Of a stretch of 64,000 nucleotides of DNA, positions 34,576 through 43,910 are shown piece after piece. The translations under genes and the position numbers were made by a program. Under the pieces are notes generated by a model. It saw nothing but the letters and a program-made list of their open reading frames with translations, ran no database searches and had not been told where the DNA came from. Each line of letters starts with the position of its first letter. Position 1 is the first letter of the stretch. This DNA comes from Mercurialis annua (taxonomy: Eukaryota > Streptophyta > Magnoliopsida > Malpighiales > Euphorbiaceae), in NCBI RefSeq assembly GCF_937616625.2, contig NC_065570.1:73745665-73809664 (forward strand), read 5' to 3'.

Positions 34576-35699
34576 TGATGGAGTCTGCCTTCTGAACCGG
34601 TGAGTAAGACCTGCAAAACAGGGTAGAAGCTAACCGGACGGTGGTTGTCCGATTAACTCTCCGATGCTAAAGTCAGTTTAGAGCTTTGAGCAGCGTTTTG
34701 AGTATATGAATATAATTGTGATTCTAGGCATACCTCGTGCTCCTTTTATAGTAGTCGAATATACCTAGTAGAGTTGTATTAGGCAGGTGAATCCTACTTT
34801 ATAGGGATTCGGCAATATCGTAGAGATTCTCCTGATTTGTCGTGATCTACCTTAATCTGATAAGAGTCCTATTTAGGAACGTCTTCCTAAATAGTCTTAT
34901 CTTCCTAAAGTAGAGCTTATCTTTCCATATGTAGTGTTTGTGTCCGAATAGGACAATATTTCCATACTTAGTCGATTACCCGAATCCCGGACCCGACGCG
35001 CTTTCGGCGGATCATGTGGGATTCGGTCTTTATGTCACCGAATCTTAAGAGATTCGGCGTCTCCTTCATATCTTCGGATCTTCAGGGGGAGTCCGGTATC
35101 ACCTGAGAGTGGATCTCCTGCAACTCGGCTCCATTATACTTACAATAGGATTCGGTATCCATCATTAGCCCCCCCGCAAGTGAGCTGAAGTAGTTTGGCA
35201 TTTATGCCTTAGTGGATTTTAGCTCTTTTGGAGCTGAGTTCTCTTATACGGGCGAGTCGTTTTGTGTTCCGGGCGAGTCGTTTCATATGTTTGTGGGTGA
35301 CGTTTCTTCTTTAGTAAGATTCTGTGTTGCCACGTGTCGGCATTTAGTGATTCAACGGTTAATGATTCAAAAACTCTTTGTATTTAATCTCTTTGCATTT
35401 CTTCTTTTCCCTCTTACTTGCTTTTCGAATTTATTCTTATTTCTTGCAGCTATTTCCTTTTCGTTCTTTGTTTGATTATTTGGTTCTTCGTGACTTGTTT
35501 CATCCAGATTTTTCAGGTATGTTCTCTTTTGTCGCTTGGATGTTAATATGGTTTTCTTCTTTGTATATGTTCTCCATGATTTATATTCTGAAAATTCCCT
35601 TTTTGTACTTGGTGTTCTTCGACGTGTTCTTCAACGTGTTCTTCAATATATTTCTTGTTTGATCCTTATTCTGTATTTATGTTTGTGATTTCCTGTTCT
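34576..35699 (-). repeat. Left LTR (3' LTR of the element)
   Basis: It begins tgatggagtctgcc on the plus strand (the 3' end of the LTR in element orientation). Similarity to the right LTR stops at ...cctgttct. At that point the plus strand reads a splice-acceptor-like ttctag followed by the ATG of the antisense ORF. Confidence 0.9.
35331..35390 (+). promoter_or_regulatory. Candidate antisense promoter inside the left LTR
   Basis: A G-box, CACGTG, at 35331-35336 lies about 45 bp upstream of a TATA-like tatttaat (35381-35388). A pyrimidine-rich leader follows. A donor (TTTTTCAG|GTATGT) at 35517 and an acceptor (TTCTAG) at 35700 would make a 5' UTR intron that ends just before the antisense ORF's ATG. 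The same sequence exists in the right LTR, where it would fire outward toward PXN. Confidence 0.5.
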
Positions 35700-35702
35700 A
35701 GG

Positions 35703-37608
35703 ATGCCTCTTAGTCGAGTGGAAGATGCATGCGCTGCTATGGCTTTTACCAGATCAAAGCTTCGTAGGGATGAAGTCTTAGATATCTATTTTAAGTATAG
35801 CTTTCCTTTTGATTATAGGGTAATATTACCTGGTGCCGATATGGCTGCTTCCGATTCTCCAGGATCTTCTTGTAGGGCGGTTCTCTTCGAAGAGCAATTT
35901 GCTGCTGGTCTTAGGTTTCCTTTAGATTCATTTTTAGTAGAAGTGTGTAGGGATTTAAAGGTTGCTCTGGGACAACTTTATCCTGGTACGATTAAAGTAG
36001 TGCTCGCCTTTTCGGAGGCGTGTAGGCTCCGGGGTTGTGCCCCTTCTCTCAACGTGTTGTATCATTTTGTAGACTTTAGGAAGTGCGATGGTTGCTTCGT
36101 TTTCGCTCTTGGCAGAGAAGGGTGATCTCGTATTTATCTTCCTTGCCTAACCAGTCGCTGGCGAAGGCGTTTCTTTATTGTTTACCATAAATTTGCTTTT
36201 CTTCATTTTTCGGATGGTTTTTCTTCTCACCAAGTTCGGAGTTGTCCGTCTCTTTTAAGTTTATCCGAGTCAAAACTTGCTTTCGACATATCTTCCTGTG
36301 GTGTTGTATCGCGTCCCATTCTAGATGTCTTGGTCAATAGTCATCTTCGGCGTCGATGGTTTCCTTTGAAGGATCCTCCTCGAGGCTTGGCGGATCTTTG
36401 CTACTCTTTTGTTCAAGGTATATTAATTTGCTTAAGTTCTTTTTGATGTTTCTTTTGTAGGATGTCTTCTTCTTCTGACGATTTCCTTTCCGGGTTTCAA
36501 GTAGATTTGGACGTTCCGATGGGTGGTCCTGACGTTCCTATCGCCAACATTATTCCTGGCAACATTGACGTGGATGTGGCTCCTGTTGATATTCCCATAG
36601 CTTCCGTCGAGATAGCGTTGCCTGCGGGTGGTGAGGTTATTGTTGTAGATGATGATGATGACTTGGCTGATCCAGTAGGTGACGAGGCGGTTCCGTCGCT
36701 ACTTCCCCCTCTAGCATCATTTACCGTCTCGGGGGGAGTTGGGGGTGTGACTTCAGAGGGGCTGGTTGTTGCTGATTCGGGAGAGATTTCTCTGGGTCGA
36801 GACTCGGATTCTCCGTCTAGGAAAAGACGTCGAGTTGGCGATGGTTCTCCATCGAGGGAGAGTTTTCCTGGAAACTCTTCTTCTGCTCCAGATTTGGTGC
36901 AGTGGGTCGAAGGTCAGGATCCTGCTAGTTTGCTGAATCCTAGAGTGCTAGCGGAATATATCCGAACTTTGGCGATTCCTGATGATGTCACGTGGTTTTG
37001 TGGTAGGCCGGGTCAGGAGCTTTCCGATCTGGCTTGTTTTCATGGTTTCTCTGTAAGTGCTTTCTTTCTTGAATATAATATGTTTTTTGTATTCAGTTGT
37101 TTCCTTATTTGTTTGTTTCTGGTGTTTGTAGGCTCTTCAATCTGTTCTGGTATTGAACGACCGCCGACAGTGTGCCGAGGAGGAGGTTGAGCGTCTGTCT
37201 TCTCTTTTGGCGACTTCTGAGTCTGAAAGGGCAAAATTGAAGGCCTCTTTGGAAGAGCATGATTCCCTTCTGGCGCAGCTTAAGGCGCAGGATGCGATTA
37301 ATGATCGCCAAGTGAAAGTGATCGAGAAGAAGACCGATGACTTGACTCAAGAGATTGAGGAGCTTATTCGAATCAATTCCCTTGTTGGTGGGGAGAGGGG
37401 CAGTCTAAGATCGGAGGTTGAAGGTCTTCACATCCGTTTGCTAGATACGAAAGCTTTTTACTCTGCTTTGATAAGCGAGTATCGCCTTGCGATTGGGAGG
37501 AAGCTTCTAGAGCAGAATCCTAATATTGATCTTTCTGGGGTTAACGGGTTGGATCCCCAGGCCATCGCTCGTGACCTTCTTGTCAAGATGTCTAAAGACC
37601 GTGTCTAG
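35703..37608 (+). CDS. Antisense ORF with Transposase_28-like domain and coiled-coil tail
   Basis: It lies on the strand opposite gag. The first block, from the ATG at 35703, carries the pattern VLFEEQFAAGLRFPLDSFLV, LGQLYPGTIKV and GCAPSLNVLYHFVDF. These are typical of the Pfam family 'putative gypsy type transposon' (Transposase_28), whose function is unknown. One TGA at 36123 interrupts the frame. Downstream the same frame still reads RRRFFIVYHKFAFLHFSDGF and onward to about 36417. A second block (36461-37051, from MSSSSDDFLSGFQ) is acidic and Ser-rich and ends at a donor after HGFS. The third (37132-37608) joins in frame as ALQSVLVLNDRRQCAEEEVE and is a long coiled coil. The join between blocks one and two is unclear: the visible splice sites leave a 43-nt intron that shifts frame. 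Some Tat-lineage Ty3 elements carry comparable extra ORFs near the 3' LTR. Confidence 0.7.
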
Positions 37609-37783
37609 TAGTTTTTCTTTTGATTGTATTTGCTAATGTACTAATTTTGCTTTTTGTAATTCGCAATTTATGAATATATTTTCTTCGTGTTTCTTCGAAA
37701 TGCGCTTTCGCCTTATATCAATTTTTATGTACTTGTCTTGCCTCGAGGGTTATTCTAAACCCTGTTCTTGGCGTTGCTTTTTA

Positions 37784-38031
37784 TAGAGTTAATCTAAACT
37801 CTTTTATTTTTGTTTTTGTTTCGAGTTAATCTAAACTCTTTTTTGGCGATTTGCCTTTTCTGAGTTAATTTAAACTCATTTTTTAGCCTTTTGTGGCGAT
37901 TTGCCTAGTTTGGCGATTTTGCCTTGAGTTAATTTAAACTCATTTTCTTGGTTCTTAGCCTTTTGTGGCGATTTGCCTAGTTCGGCGATTTTGCCTTGAG
38001 TTAATTTAAACTCATTTTCTTGGCTTTTAGC
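37784..38031 (+). repeat. Tandem repeats between the converging ORFs
   Basis: A 72-bp unit (starting ttttgtggcgatttgcc and including gagttaatttaaactc) occurs as adjacent near-identical copies at 37889-37960 and 37961-38031. Shorter 'gagttaatctaaactc' repeats precede it from about 37784. The palindromic core gagtTAATTTAaactc recurs about five times. It sits between the 3' ends of the two opposing coding regions. Confidence 0.85.
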
Positions 38032-38249
38032 CTTTCTTGAATTTGATCTTTATTTTTTCTTCTTTCATCTTTGATTTAATCATTCGTGGCTGTTCTTGAT
38101 TTTTATTTCTTTATTGGTTCGTCTGGCTAATCAGATAGTAGCAAATTGAACTTTTATTGATAAAAAGATGGCATACAAAATATTAAGATAGATTTGACGC
38201 CATCTGGTAAGACGTAAAGTCGTTACCGATGATGGGTCGTTTTCCGTTC

Positions 38250-38966
38250 CTATTCTTCCTTCTTTTCGGTCTTGTTTTCTTGGAGATCCACCACTGACTC
38301 GTCATAGCACTTCTTGGCTATTCCTTGGTCTCCTCTCAGCGTCACTACTCCTTTTTCGGTTGGTATTTTTATTGCCAACGCTCTTATGCTGGTTACTGCT
38401 GCCGAATCATGGAGGAAAGGTCTTCCTAGGATGGCATTGTATGTTAGTTCCATGTCCACTATGTTAAATAGTGACATGATTTTCTTGTTTATTCCTCTTT
38501 CTGGGCCGATTATTACTTCCAAGGTGACTGCTCCCAGTGGAGTGATGGAGGGGCCACCGAGTCCTGATAGCGGAATTGGGACTCGGCGTAGCCTTGACGC
38601 CGTTCCTCCCAGCATTTTGTATGCTGCGTTTGTCATGAGGTTTACCGCGCTTCCTTCGTCGATTAGGATTCGCTCCATGTTCCAATTTTCAATGATAGTA
38701 GTCACTACCAAAGCATCGTTGTGGGGTGCTTTGACGTGTTCATAGTCTTCTACATCGAAGATCACTGGCGGCATGTGAGTTTCTCGTATGTTCATTACTT
38801 CCTTCCTCTGCTTCCTCCTGATCGTGGAGCTGCTATGTCCTCCACCGTTAATCATGTGTATGGTTCTCAGAATTTTGGATGGGCGCTCGTCTTCTTTTTC
38901 TTTCGGCTTGTCTTCTCTGTTTCTTTTTTTCTCCCTTGTCATTGCTCTTCTCTTTTCGGGCCACAA
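38250..38966 (-). CDS. Retropepsin-like aspartic protease of the LTR element
   Basis: The protease domain follows gag in a different frame. Visible landmarks are PPVIFDVEDYEHVKAPHNDA, the catalytic loop ERILIDEGSAVNLM, GLGGPSITPLGAV, and YNAILGRPFLHD near the end. The loop has Asp-Glu-Gly where most retropepsins have Asp-Thr/Ser-Gly, so activity is uncertain. The ORF overlaps the end of gag across an A-rich tract (gagaaaaaaagaaac). It stops at 38250 with a charged tail and no reverse transcriptase follows. Confidence 0.85.
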   Translation of the reverse strand: MWPEKRRAMTREKKRNREDKPKEKEDERPSKILRTIHMINGGGHSSSTIRRKQRKEVMNIRETHMPPVIFDVEDYEHVKAPHNDALVVTTIIENWNMERILIDEGSAVNLMTNAAYKMLGGTASRLRRVPIPLSGLGGPSITPLGAVTLEVIIGPERGINKKIMSLFNIVDMELTYNAILGRPFLHDSAAVTSIRALAIKIPTEKGVVTLRGDQGIAKKCYDESVVDLQENKTEKKEE

Positions 38967-40730
38967 ATTTCCTCAGCTCGCCTGTGTCGATCATTCTTTC
39001 GATCTCGACCTTTAAGTCTCTGCAGCTATCCGTTTCATGTCCGTAATCGTCGTGAAATTTGCAGTACTTTCTGGTGTCTCTTACCTCTGCTTTCATCTTT
39101 GGTGGCCATACCACGTTTTTGACGTTTTCTTTGATCCACATGAGGACATTAGTTCGGCTGGTGTTTAGCGGAGTGAAGTTATTCTCGTCATCTCTGGGAT
39201 CATATCTCGATTCATATCTTGTCTGGGGGGCGAATCGTCTGTTCTCTTCGGGTCTTCCTCTCCTGTCATCAGGTTTGGACTTGGTTTTTTCTCTGGATCT
39301 CTCTTTTGATTCTTTTCCTTTTGCTTCCTTTCCGCGGATCGCCCTTCGCCCTTCGTCTAACTCGAAATATTTCTGGGCTATGCCCATTAAGTTCGAGAAA
39401 GTTGTGGGTTTATTGACTAGCAGCTTGTCCACCAGTTTTCCGAATCGCGTCCCTTCTCGCAATGCTTCTGTCGCCATGTCGACGTTCAGGTTGTCTATCT
39501 TCATAGCTTGCTTGTTGAATCGTTCGATGTAGCTTCGCAGGGTTTCTCCTTCTTCTTGGATGCAGGCTCTCAGGATACTGGTAGTGGTTTTAGCTGGGTG
39601 TTTGTGAGATATCTATTAAGGAACTCTGTTGAAAGCGAAGCGAAGCTTTTGATCGAGCCTGGTTTTAATTTGTTATACCATCTCTGGGCTGTGCCCGTGA
39701 GTGTGGTAGGGAAAACCCTGCAGAGAATGGCGTCTGATACGCTGAGTAGCACCATGGTCGCTGTGAACCTAGAAGTATGGTCTCGGGGGTCTCCTTCCCC
39801 ATTGAAAATTGGCAGGATCGGCAGCTTCATGCTGTGCGGGATGGTTTCCTCCATGATCTCGGGTGAGAGGGGTGATCCTTTCAACCTGAGGTCGTCTATA
39901 TCCAATTCTTCAGATTTTAGTTTTTTGAGTGCTTTGGCGATCTTCTCTTCTAAATCTTCTTCCACCACATATGTGGCCTTGCTTTTTTGGGGTGTCTCTG
40001 ACGATTCGCCCTCTCCTTCTTGGTGTTTTTTCTTAAATTGCTCTTTCCCTGCATCTCTTTCTTGTCGCTTGCTCCTTGGCGGGGCGTCTTCTTTTTCCTC
40101 CTCCCTTCGTTCGTCTCTCTTTGAATTCAGACCGCTCCGGGCGTCCTCCTGGTTGTGCTCATTTCTGGGTGTCTCCGGTGATTCCTCGTTAGATTTGTCT
40201 CTGTTCGGACTTTCCTCGTCGCTGGTTCTATTTTCTCGCTGGTTTCTTGCTTCGTTTCTTTCTCCGTTCCCTCTGGTTCGGGGTTCCTTGCTTTTATTGT
40301 TTTCTGCCCTTGTCTCTCGTCGGCCTGGGTTTGCGTTTTCTGTTCTTTCTCTTCTTCTGGGAGCTGTAGGGCTGAAATTTTCCCTTAGGATTTTCATAGT
40401 TTCTTCGTGCCTGTCGTTTGTTCTTTTGGCTTCGCTAGCCAATCTGTCAAGATTTGCCTGTACTGATTCTAGTATCTTTTTCAGTATTTCGTTGTGTGGA
40501 TCTTGTGCTGCTGCGTTTGGTGCTTGTTCTTCAGTGCCCAGATTGAAAGCAATTGGGTTGCTTCCCCTCATCGGATTAGTTTGGTATTGGGGTGTTGAAA
40601 AAGAGGGCCCTCCGGTATTGCTTTTTTCCCCGGAGTTGTGAAGCCCGTCTTCCGTCACGTTGATTATCTCCGGAGTGCTTTTTGGGTCCATTGGTTGTTT
40701 GTCTTTCAGGCTTACTCTTTCAGAAGTCAT
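38848..40730 (-). pseudogene. Retrotransposon gag, split by a frameshift
   Basis: The start ATG at 40728-40730 lies 65 bp after the primer binding site. The first part (to 39570) has a long charged N-terminal region and then the capsid-type block LPILPIFNGEGDPRDHTSRF, with AQRWYNKLKPGSI. It runs into a stop at 39570. The remaining gag sequence continues in another frame (ILRACIQEEGETLRSYIERF, then MATEALREGTRFGKLVDKLL). This points to a one-base indel near 39590. The second part ends with YCKFHDDYGHETDSCRDLK, a zinc-finger-like motif. Given the very similar LTRs, the frameshift must be recent or a rare sequence error. Confidence 0.85.
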
Positions 40731-40795
40731 CTTCTTCAATGAGATTTGTTTTTGAGTTCAGAAAAGCTCCTTCTTTTGAAGTTTAGTTAAGCTTT

Positions 40796-40812
40796 TCCCA
40801 CAGACGGCGCCA
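40796..40812 (-). promoter_or_regulatory. tRNA primer binding site of the LTR element
   Basis: On the minus strand the sequence right after the LTR reads TGGCGCCGTCTGTGGGA. The TGGCGCC core is the usual start of primer binding sites in many plant Ty3 elements. Its position two or three bases from the LTR edge fixes the element's orientation and one LTR boundary. Confidence 0.8.
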
Positions 40813-40814
40813 AT

Positions 40815-41938
40815 TGATGGAGTCTGCCTTCTGAACCGGTGAGTAAGACCTGCAAAACAGGGTAGAAGCTAACCGGACGGTGGTTGTCCGATTAACTCTC
40901 CGATGCTAAAGTCAGTTTAGAGCTTTGAGCAGCGTTTTGAGTATATGAATATAATTGTGATTCTAGGCATACCTCGTGCTCCTTTTATAGTAGTCGAATA
41001 TACCTAGTAGAGTTGTATTAGGCAGGTGAATCCTACTTTATAGGGATTCGGCAATATCGTAGAGATTCTCCTGATTTGTCGTGATCTACCTTAATCTGAT
41101 AAGAGTCCTATTTAGGAACGTCTTCCTAAATAGTCTTATCTTCCTAAAGTAGAGCTTATCCTTCCATATGTAGTGTTTGTGTCCGAATAGGACAATATTT
41201 CCATACTTAGTCGATTACCCGAATCCCGGACCCGACGCGCTTTCAGCGGATCATGTGGGATTCGGTCTTTATGTCACCGAATCTTAAGAGATTCGGCGTC
41301 TCCTTCATATCTTCGGATCTTCAGGGGGAGTCCGGTATCACCTGAGAGTGGATCTCCTGCAACTCGGCTCCATTATACTTACAATAGGATTCGGTATCCA
41401 TCATTAGCCCCCCCGCAAGTGAGCTGAAGTAGTTTGGCATTTATGCCTTAGTGGATTTTAGCTCTTTTGGAGCTGAGTTCTCTTATACGGGCGAGTCGTT
41501 TTGTATTCCGGGCGAGTCGTTTCATATGTTTGTGGGTGACGTTTCTTCTTTAGTAAGATTCTGTGTTGCCACGTGTCGGCATTTAGTGATTCAACGGTTA
41601 ATGATTCAAAAACTCTTTGTATTTAATCTCTTTGCATTTCTTCTTTTCCCTCTTACTTGCTTTTCGAATTTATTCTTATTTCTTGCAGCTATTTCCTTTT
41701 CGTTCTTTGTTTGATTATTTGGTTCTTCGTGACTTGTTTCATCCAGATTTTTCAGGTATGTTCTCTTTTGTCGCTTGGATGTTAATATGGTTTTCTTCTT
41801 TGTATATGTTCTCCATGATTTATATTCTGGAAATTCCCTTTCTGTACTTGGTGTTCTTCGACGTGTTCTTCAACGTGTTCTTCAATATATTTCTTGTTTG
41901 ATCCTTATTCTGTATTTATGTTTGTGATTTCCTGTTCT
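40815..41938 (-). repeat. Right LTR (5' LTR of the element)
   Basis: The same length as the left LTR, with about five substitutions seen by eye and no net gap. Similarity ends at 41938, where chromovirus LTR sequence begins. No clear 5-bp target duplication: atatt before 34574 against gtatt after 41938 is the best I see. Confidence 0.9.
40981..40989 (-). promoter_or_regulatory. Sense-strand TATA box in the right LTR
   Basis: The minus strand reads TATAAAAGG here, a strong plant TATA box, about 170 bp before the LTR edge and 260 bp before the gag ATG. It is the natural promoter for gag-protease transcription. The matching site in the left LTR is at 34742-34750. Confidence 0.7.
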
Positions 41939-42610
41939 GTATTGGGTTATGATTTCGATACGAGAGTGAACTCGGCTACGATGTAGTCTGGAAGTCCCCG
42001 TATCTAGTGGCTGGGCCACCAGCGAGTTGGACTCGCAATTGATACTTATGATTGAGTTGATCGATTGATTATTAGTATATTTGAGGATTAAGGTTTCAAT
42101 CGGATCCTGTACTTGGCTGCATATGATTGATTACGATTTTATGTTTTATTTGAATACTTATTAGTAAATGTATGAACTCACTCAGTATATCCCAATATAT
42201 TGACCCCTCACAGATTTCCTTTCAGGATAAAGACGCTTTGAAGCAACGGACTTCTATCCTACTCCCAGAAGTCTGTATTTTTGAGTATGTAAAGAAACAT
42301 TACTTTACTCTTAGAGCTGCAGTAGATAAGTATTTTGTCAGTCAGCTTGTATATAAAAGTTTTCTGTAAATATTACTTTAACGTTTTAAAATTTTAAACG
42401 TTTTACGCTTGCTGCGTTATTTATTTTGTGACTGCCAGAAGATATGTGTGCCTGGCATGTGTGCTTCTGCATGACACGTGTTTACTTATGTCATGCATGA
42501 CGTTTACGTTTCGCGAAAATTTATTTTACGTTTTTAGGCTTGCTACGGGTTTCGGAGCAACCACTCCCATTCCCTAGCGCCGGTCTCGGCTCTGAGATTG
42601 GGTCGTGACA
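41939..42610 (+). mobile_element. Truncated LTR of a Tekay/Del-type chromovirus
   Basis: The right end reads ctctgagattgggtcgtgaca, the usual 3' terminus of this LTR class. The end TGACA is the inverse of the TGTCA with which such LTRs begin (see 62598). The left part is missing: it starts abruptly at the edge of the younger LTR element. No internal coding region follows, so it is a solo fragment. Confidence 0.6.
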
Positions 42611-43910
42611 AAAACCATCTTCAAACTATTTCATCCATCTAAAATGAAAGGATCTTTTTTATTGGACAATAACTAAAGATCACTAAAAATAGAGATTAAA
42701 AGGATGGAGGAGGTGGTTTTCCGGCCAAAGGCCAAAACCACCTCAAACCACCTCCTCAAAACTATGATTTTTGATTTGGGTTTTTTTAGAGAGAAGGGAG
42801 AGGTTTTTTTAGAGAGAGAAGGAATTTGTTGTAGCTTTACATCCGTCGAAATATCATCTTCAATACACTCCCAGAATAAAAATAATATTATTAAAATATA
42901 TATTTATATGTTTAAATTATTCCTCAACCTTCATTAAGTTGGGAAAACTTAGCCAAATCAGGATATTCGATATTTTTTTTCTTTCAAAAGATAGAATCCA
43001 TTAGAACAAGAATAAAGTACAATTTAAAAAATCATATGACAAGATTGAAACTATATGATTTTTCAAAATCTAATCATTAAAGACTAATCTATCCATAAAA
43101 TATTTATTAAATTGATTTATATATCATTTCAATTTATTTTTATCAATTATGCGATTTAAATGATTATTGATTTATATATAAAATTATTTTAATATTAAAA
43201 TTATAAAAAATCATTAATTATTACTATTATGCCTTAGGGGTTAAAAAAATTCAAAGATATGTAATTCTAAGAAGTTAAATTTTACAATTTAGCTTACTTT
43301 GAACATTGACATAGCTCCGATCAATTTACTAGTGTGTGGGTGTAATTACGTAACCCCACAAATTTATTTATGCTTGCTAAATTGGAATAAAAAATCAAAA
43401 AATTAAATTTATAATTTTAAGAAAAAGAAAATTATTTAATTTGTTAAATTTGAATCAATTACATTCCTACACCTAATATGATATAAATCCAATGTTAGTT
43501 TTGATGATCAATAAATAAAGATATTTTTGTCAAGATTATAAGTTTATTTTTAAAAAATATTATTTGTTATTTGAGGTTTGAAATGAATATTTATTGGTAA
43601 AGAAATACTAAATCTTGATATTACCATTTTCGCCTTTTTTTAAGAAATTCAATTTTTTTATATTTCTATAATTTTACAAATATGAGAAATTTCCTATTCA
43701 GTTTAGACTTATCTTATCCTTTTCCAGTCTCTAAAATTGATACTAGTATTTAGATTTTTTTTTAATTATTAGAAAGGGAATTTTAAAAATTGTTTGGCAA
43801 GAAGTAATGCATATATGAGTTTCAAAGTCAGAGCAGTTGATGAGAAAGAAAGAAAGAAAAGTAAAGTAATTAAAAGAAAAGAGAGGCAGAAGCAGAGGAA
43901 GAAGAAGAAG
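42611..43910. other. Gene-free stretch upstream of PXN
   Basis: AT-rich DNA without coding signal. A local inverted repeat (gaggaggtggtttt ... aaaccacctcctc) lies at about 42708-42757. The 3' part (about 43700-43910) would be the PXN promoter and leader, with a purine-rich gaagaagaagaag run right before the ATG. Confidence 0.5.

Larger units (their letters stand above)
34576..41938 (-). mobile_element. Young LTR retrotransposon with gag-protease and an antisense ORF, no RT or integrase
   Basis: Two direct repeats of 1124 bp (34576-35699 and 40815-41938) enclose a 5.1 kb interior. Coding direction of gag-protease and the primer binding site at 40796-40812 show that the element reads right to left. 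The order is LTR, binding site, gag, protease, tandem repeats, opposite-strand ORF, LTR. No reverse transcriptase, RNase H or integrase lies between the protease stop (38250) and the left LTR, so it depends on other elements for mobility, like TR-GAG elements. The LTRs differ at about five positions by eye, so it moved recently. No polypurine tract adjoins the left LTR at 35700, the outer LTR end does not finish in CA on the plus strand, and no perfect target duplication is seen. The right LTR may therefore be truncated and the true LTR longer. Confidence 0.9.

Noticed and set aside
35212..35662. Hydrophobic plus-strand frames in both LTRs (also 41451-41901)
   Set aside because: Pyrimidine-rich LTR leader DNA reads as Phe/Leu-rich peptide. 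There is no start context or family, and a promoter and intron explain the sequence better.
38314..39532. Other plus-strand frames over the protease and gag region
   Set aside because: Same reason: mirror images of the minus-strand protease and gag with no domain of their own.
39508..40641. Long plus-strand open frame (377 codons) rich in Ser, Leu and Phe
   Set aside because: It is the antisense shadow of gag. The minus strand carries recognisable retrotransposon motifs, whereas this frame has none.
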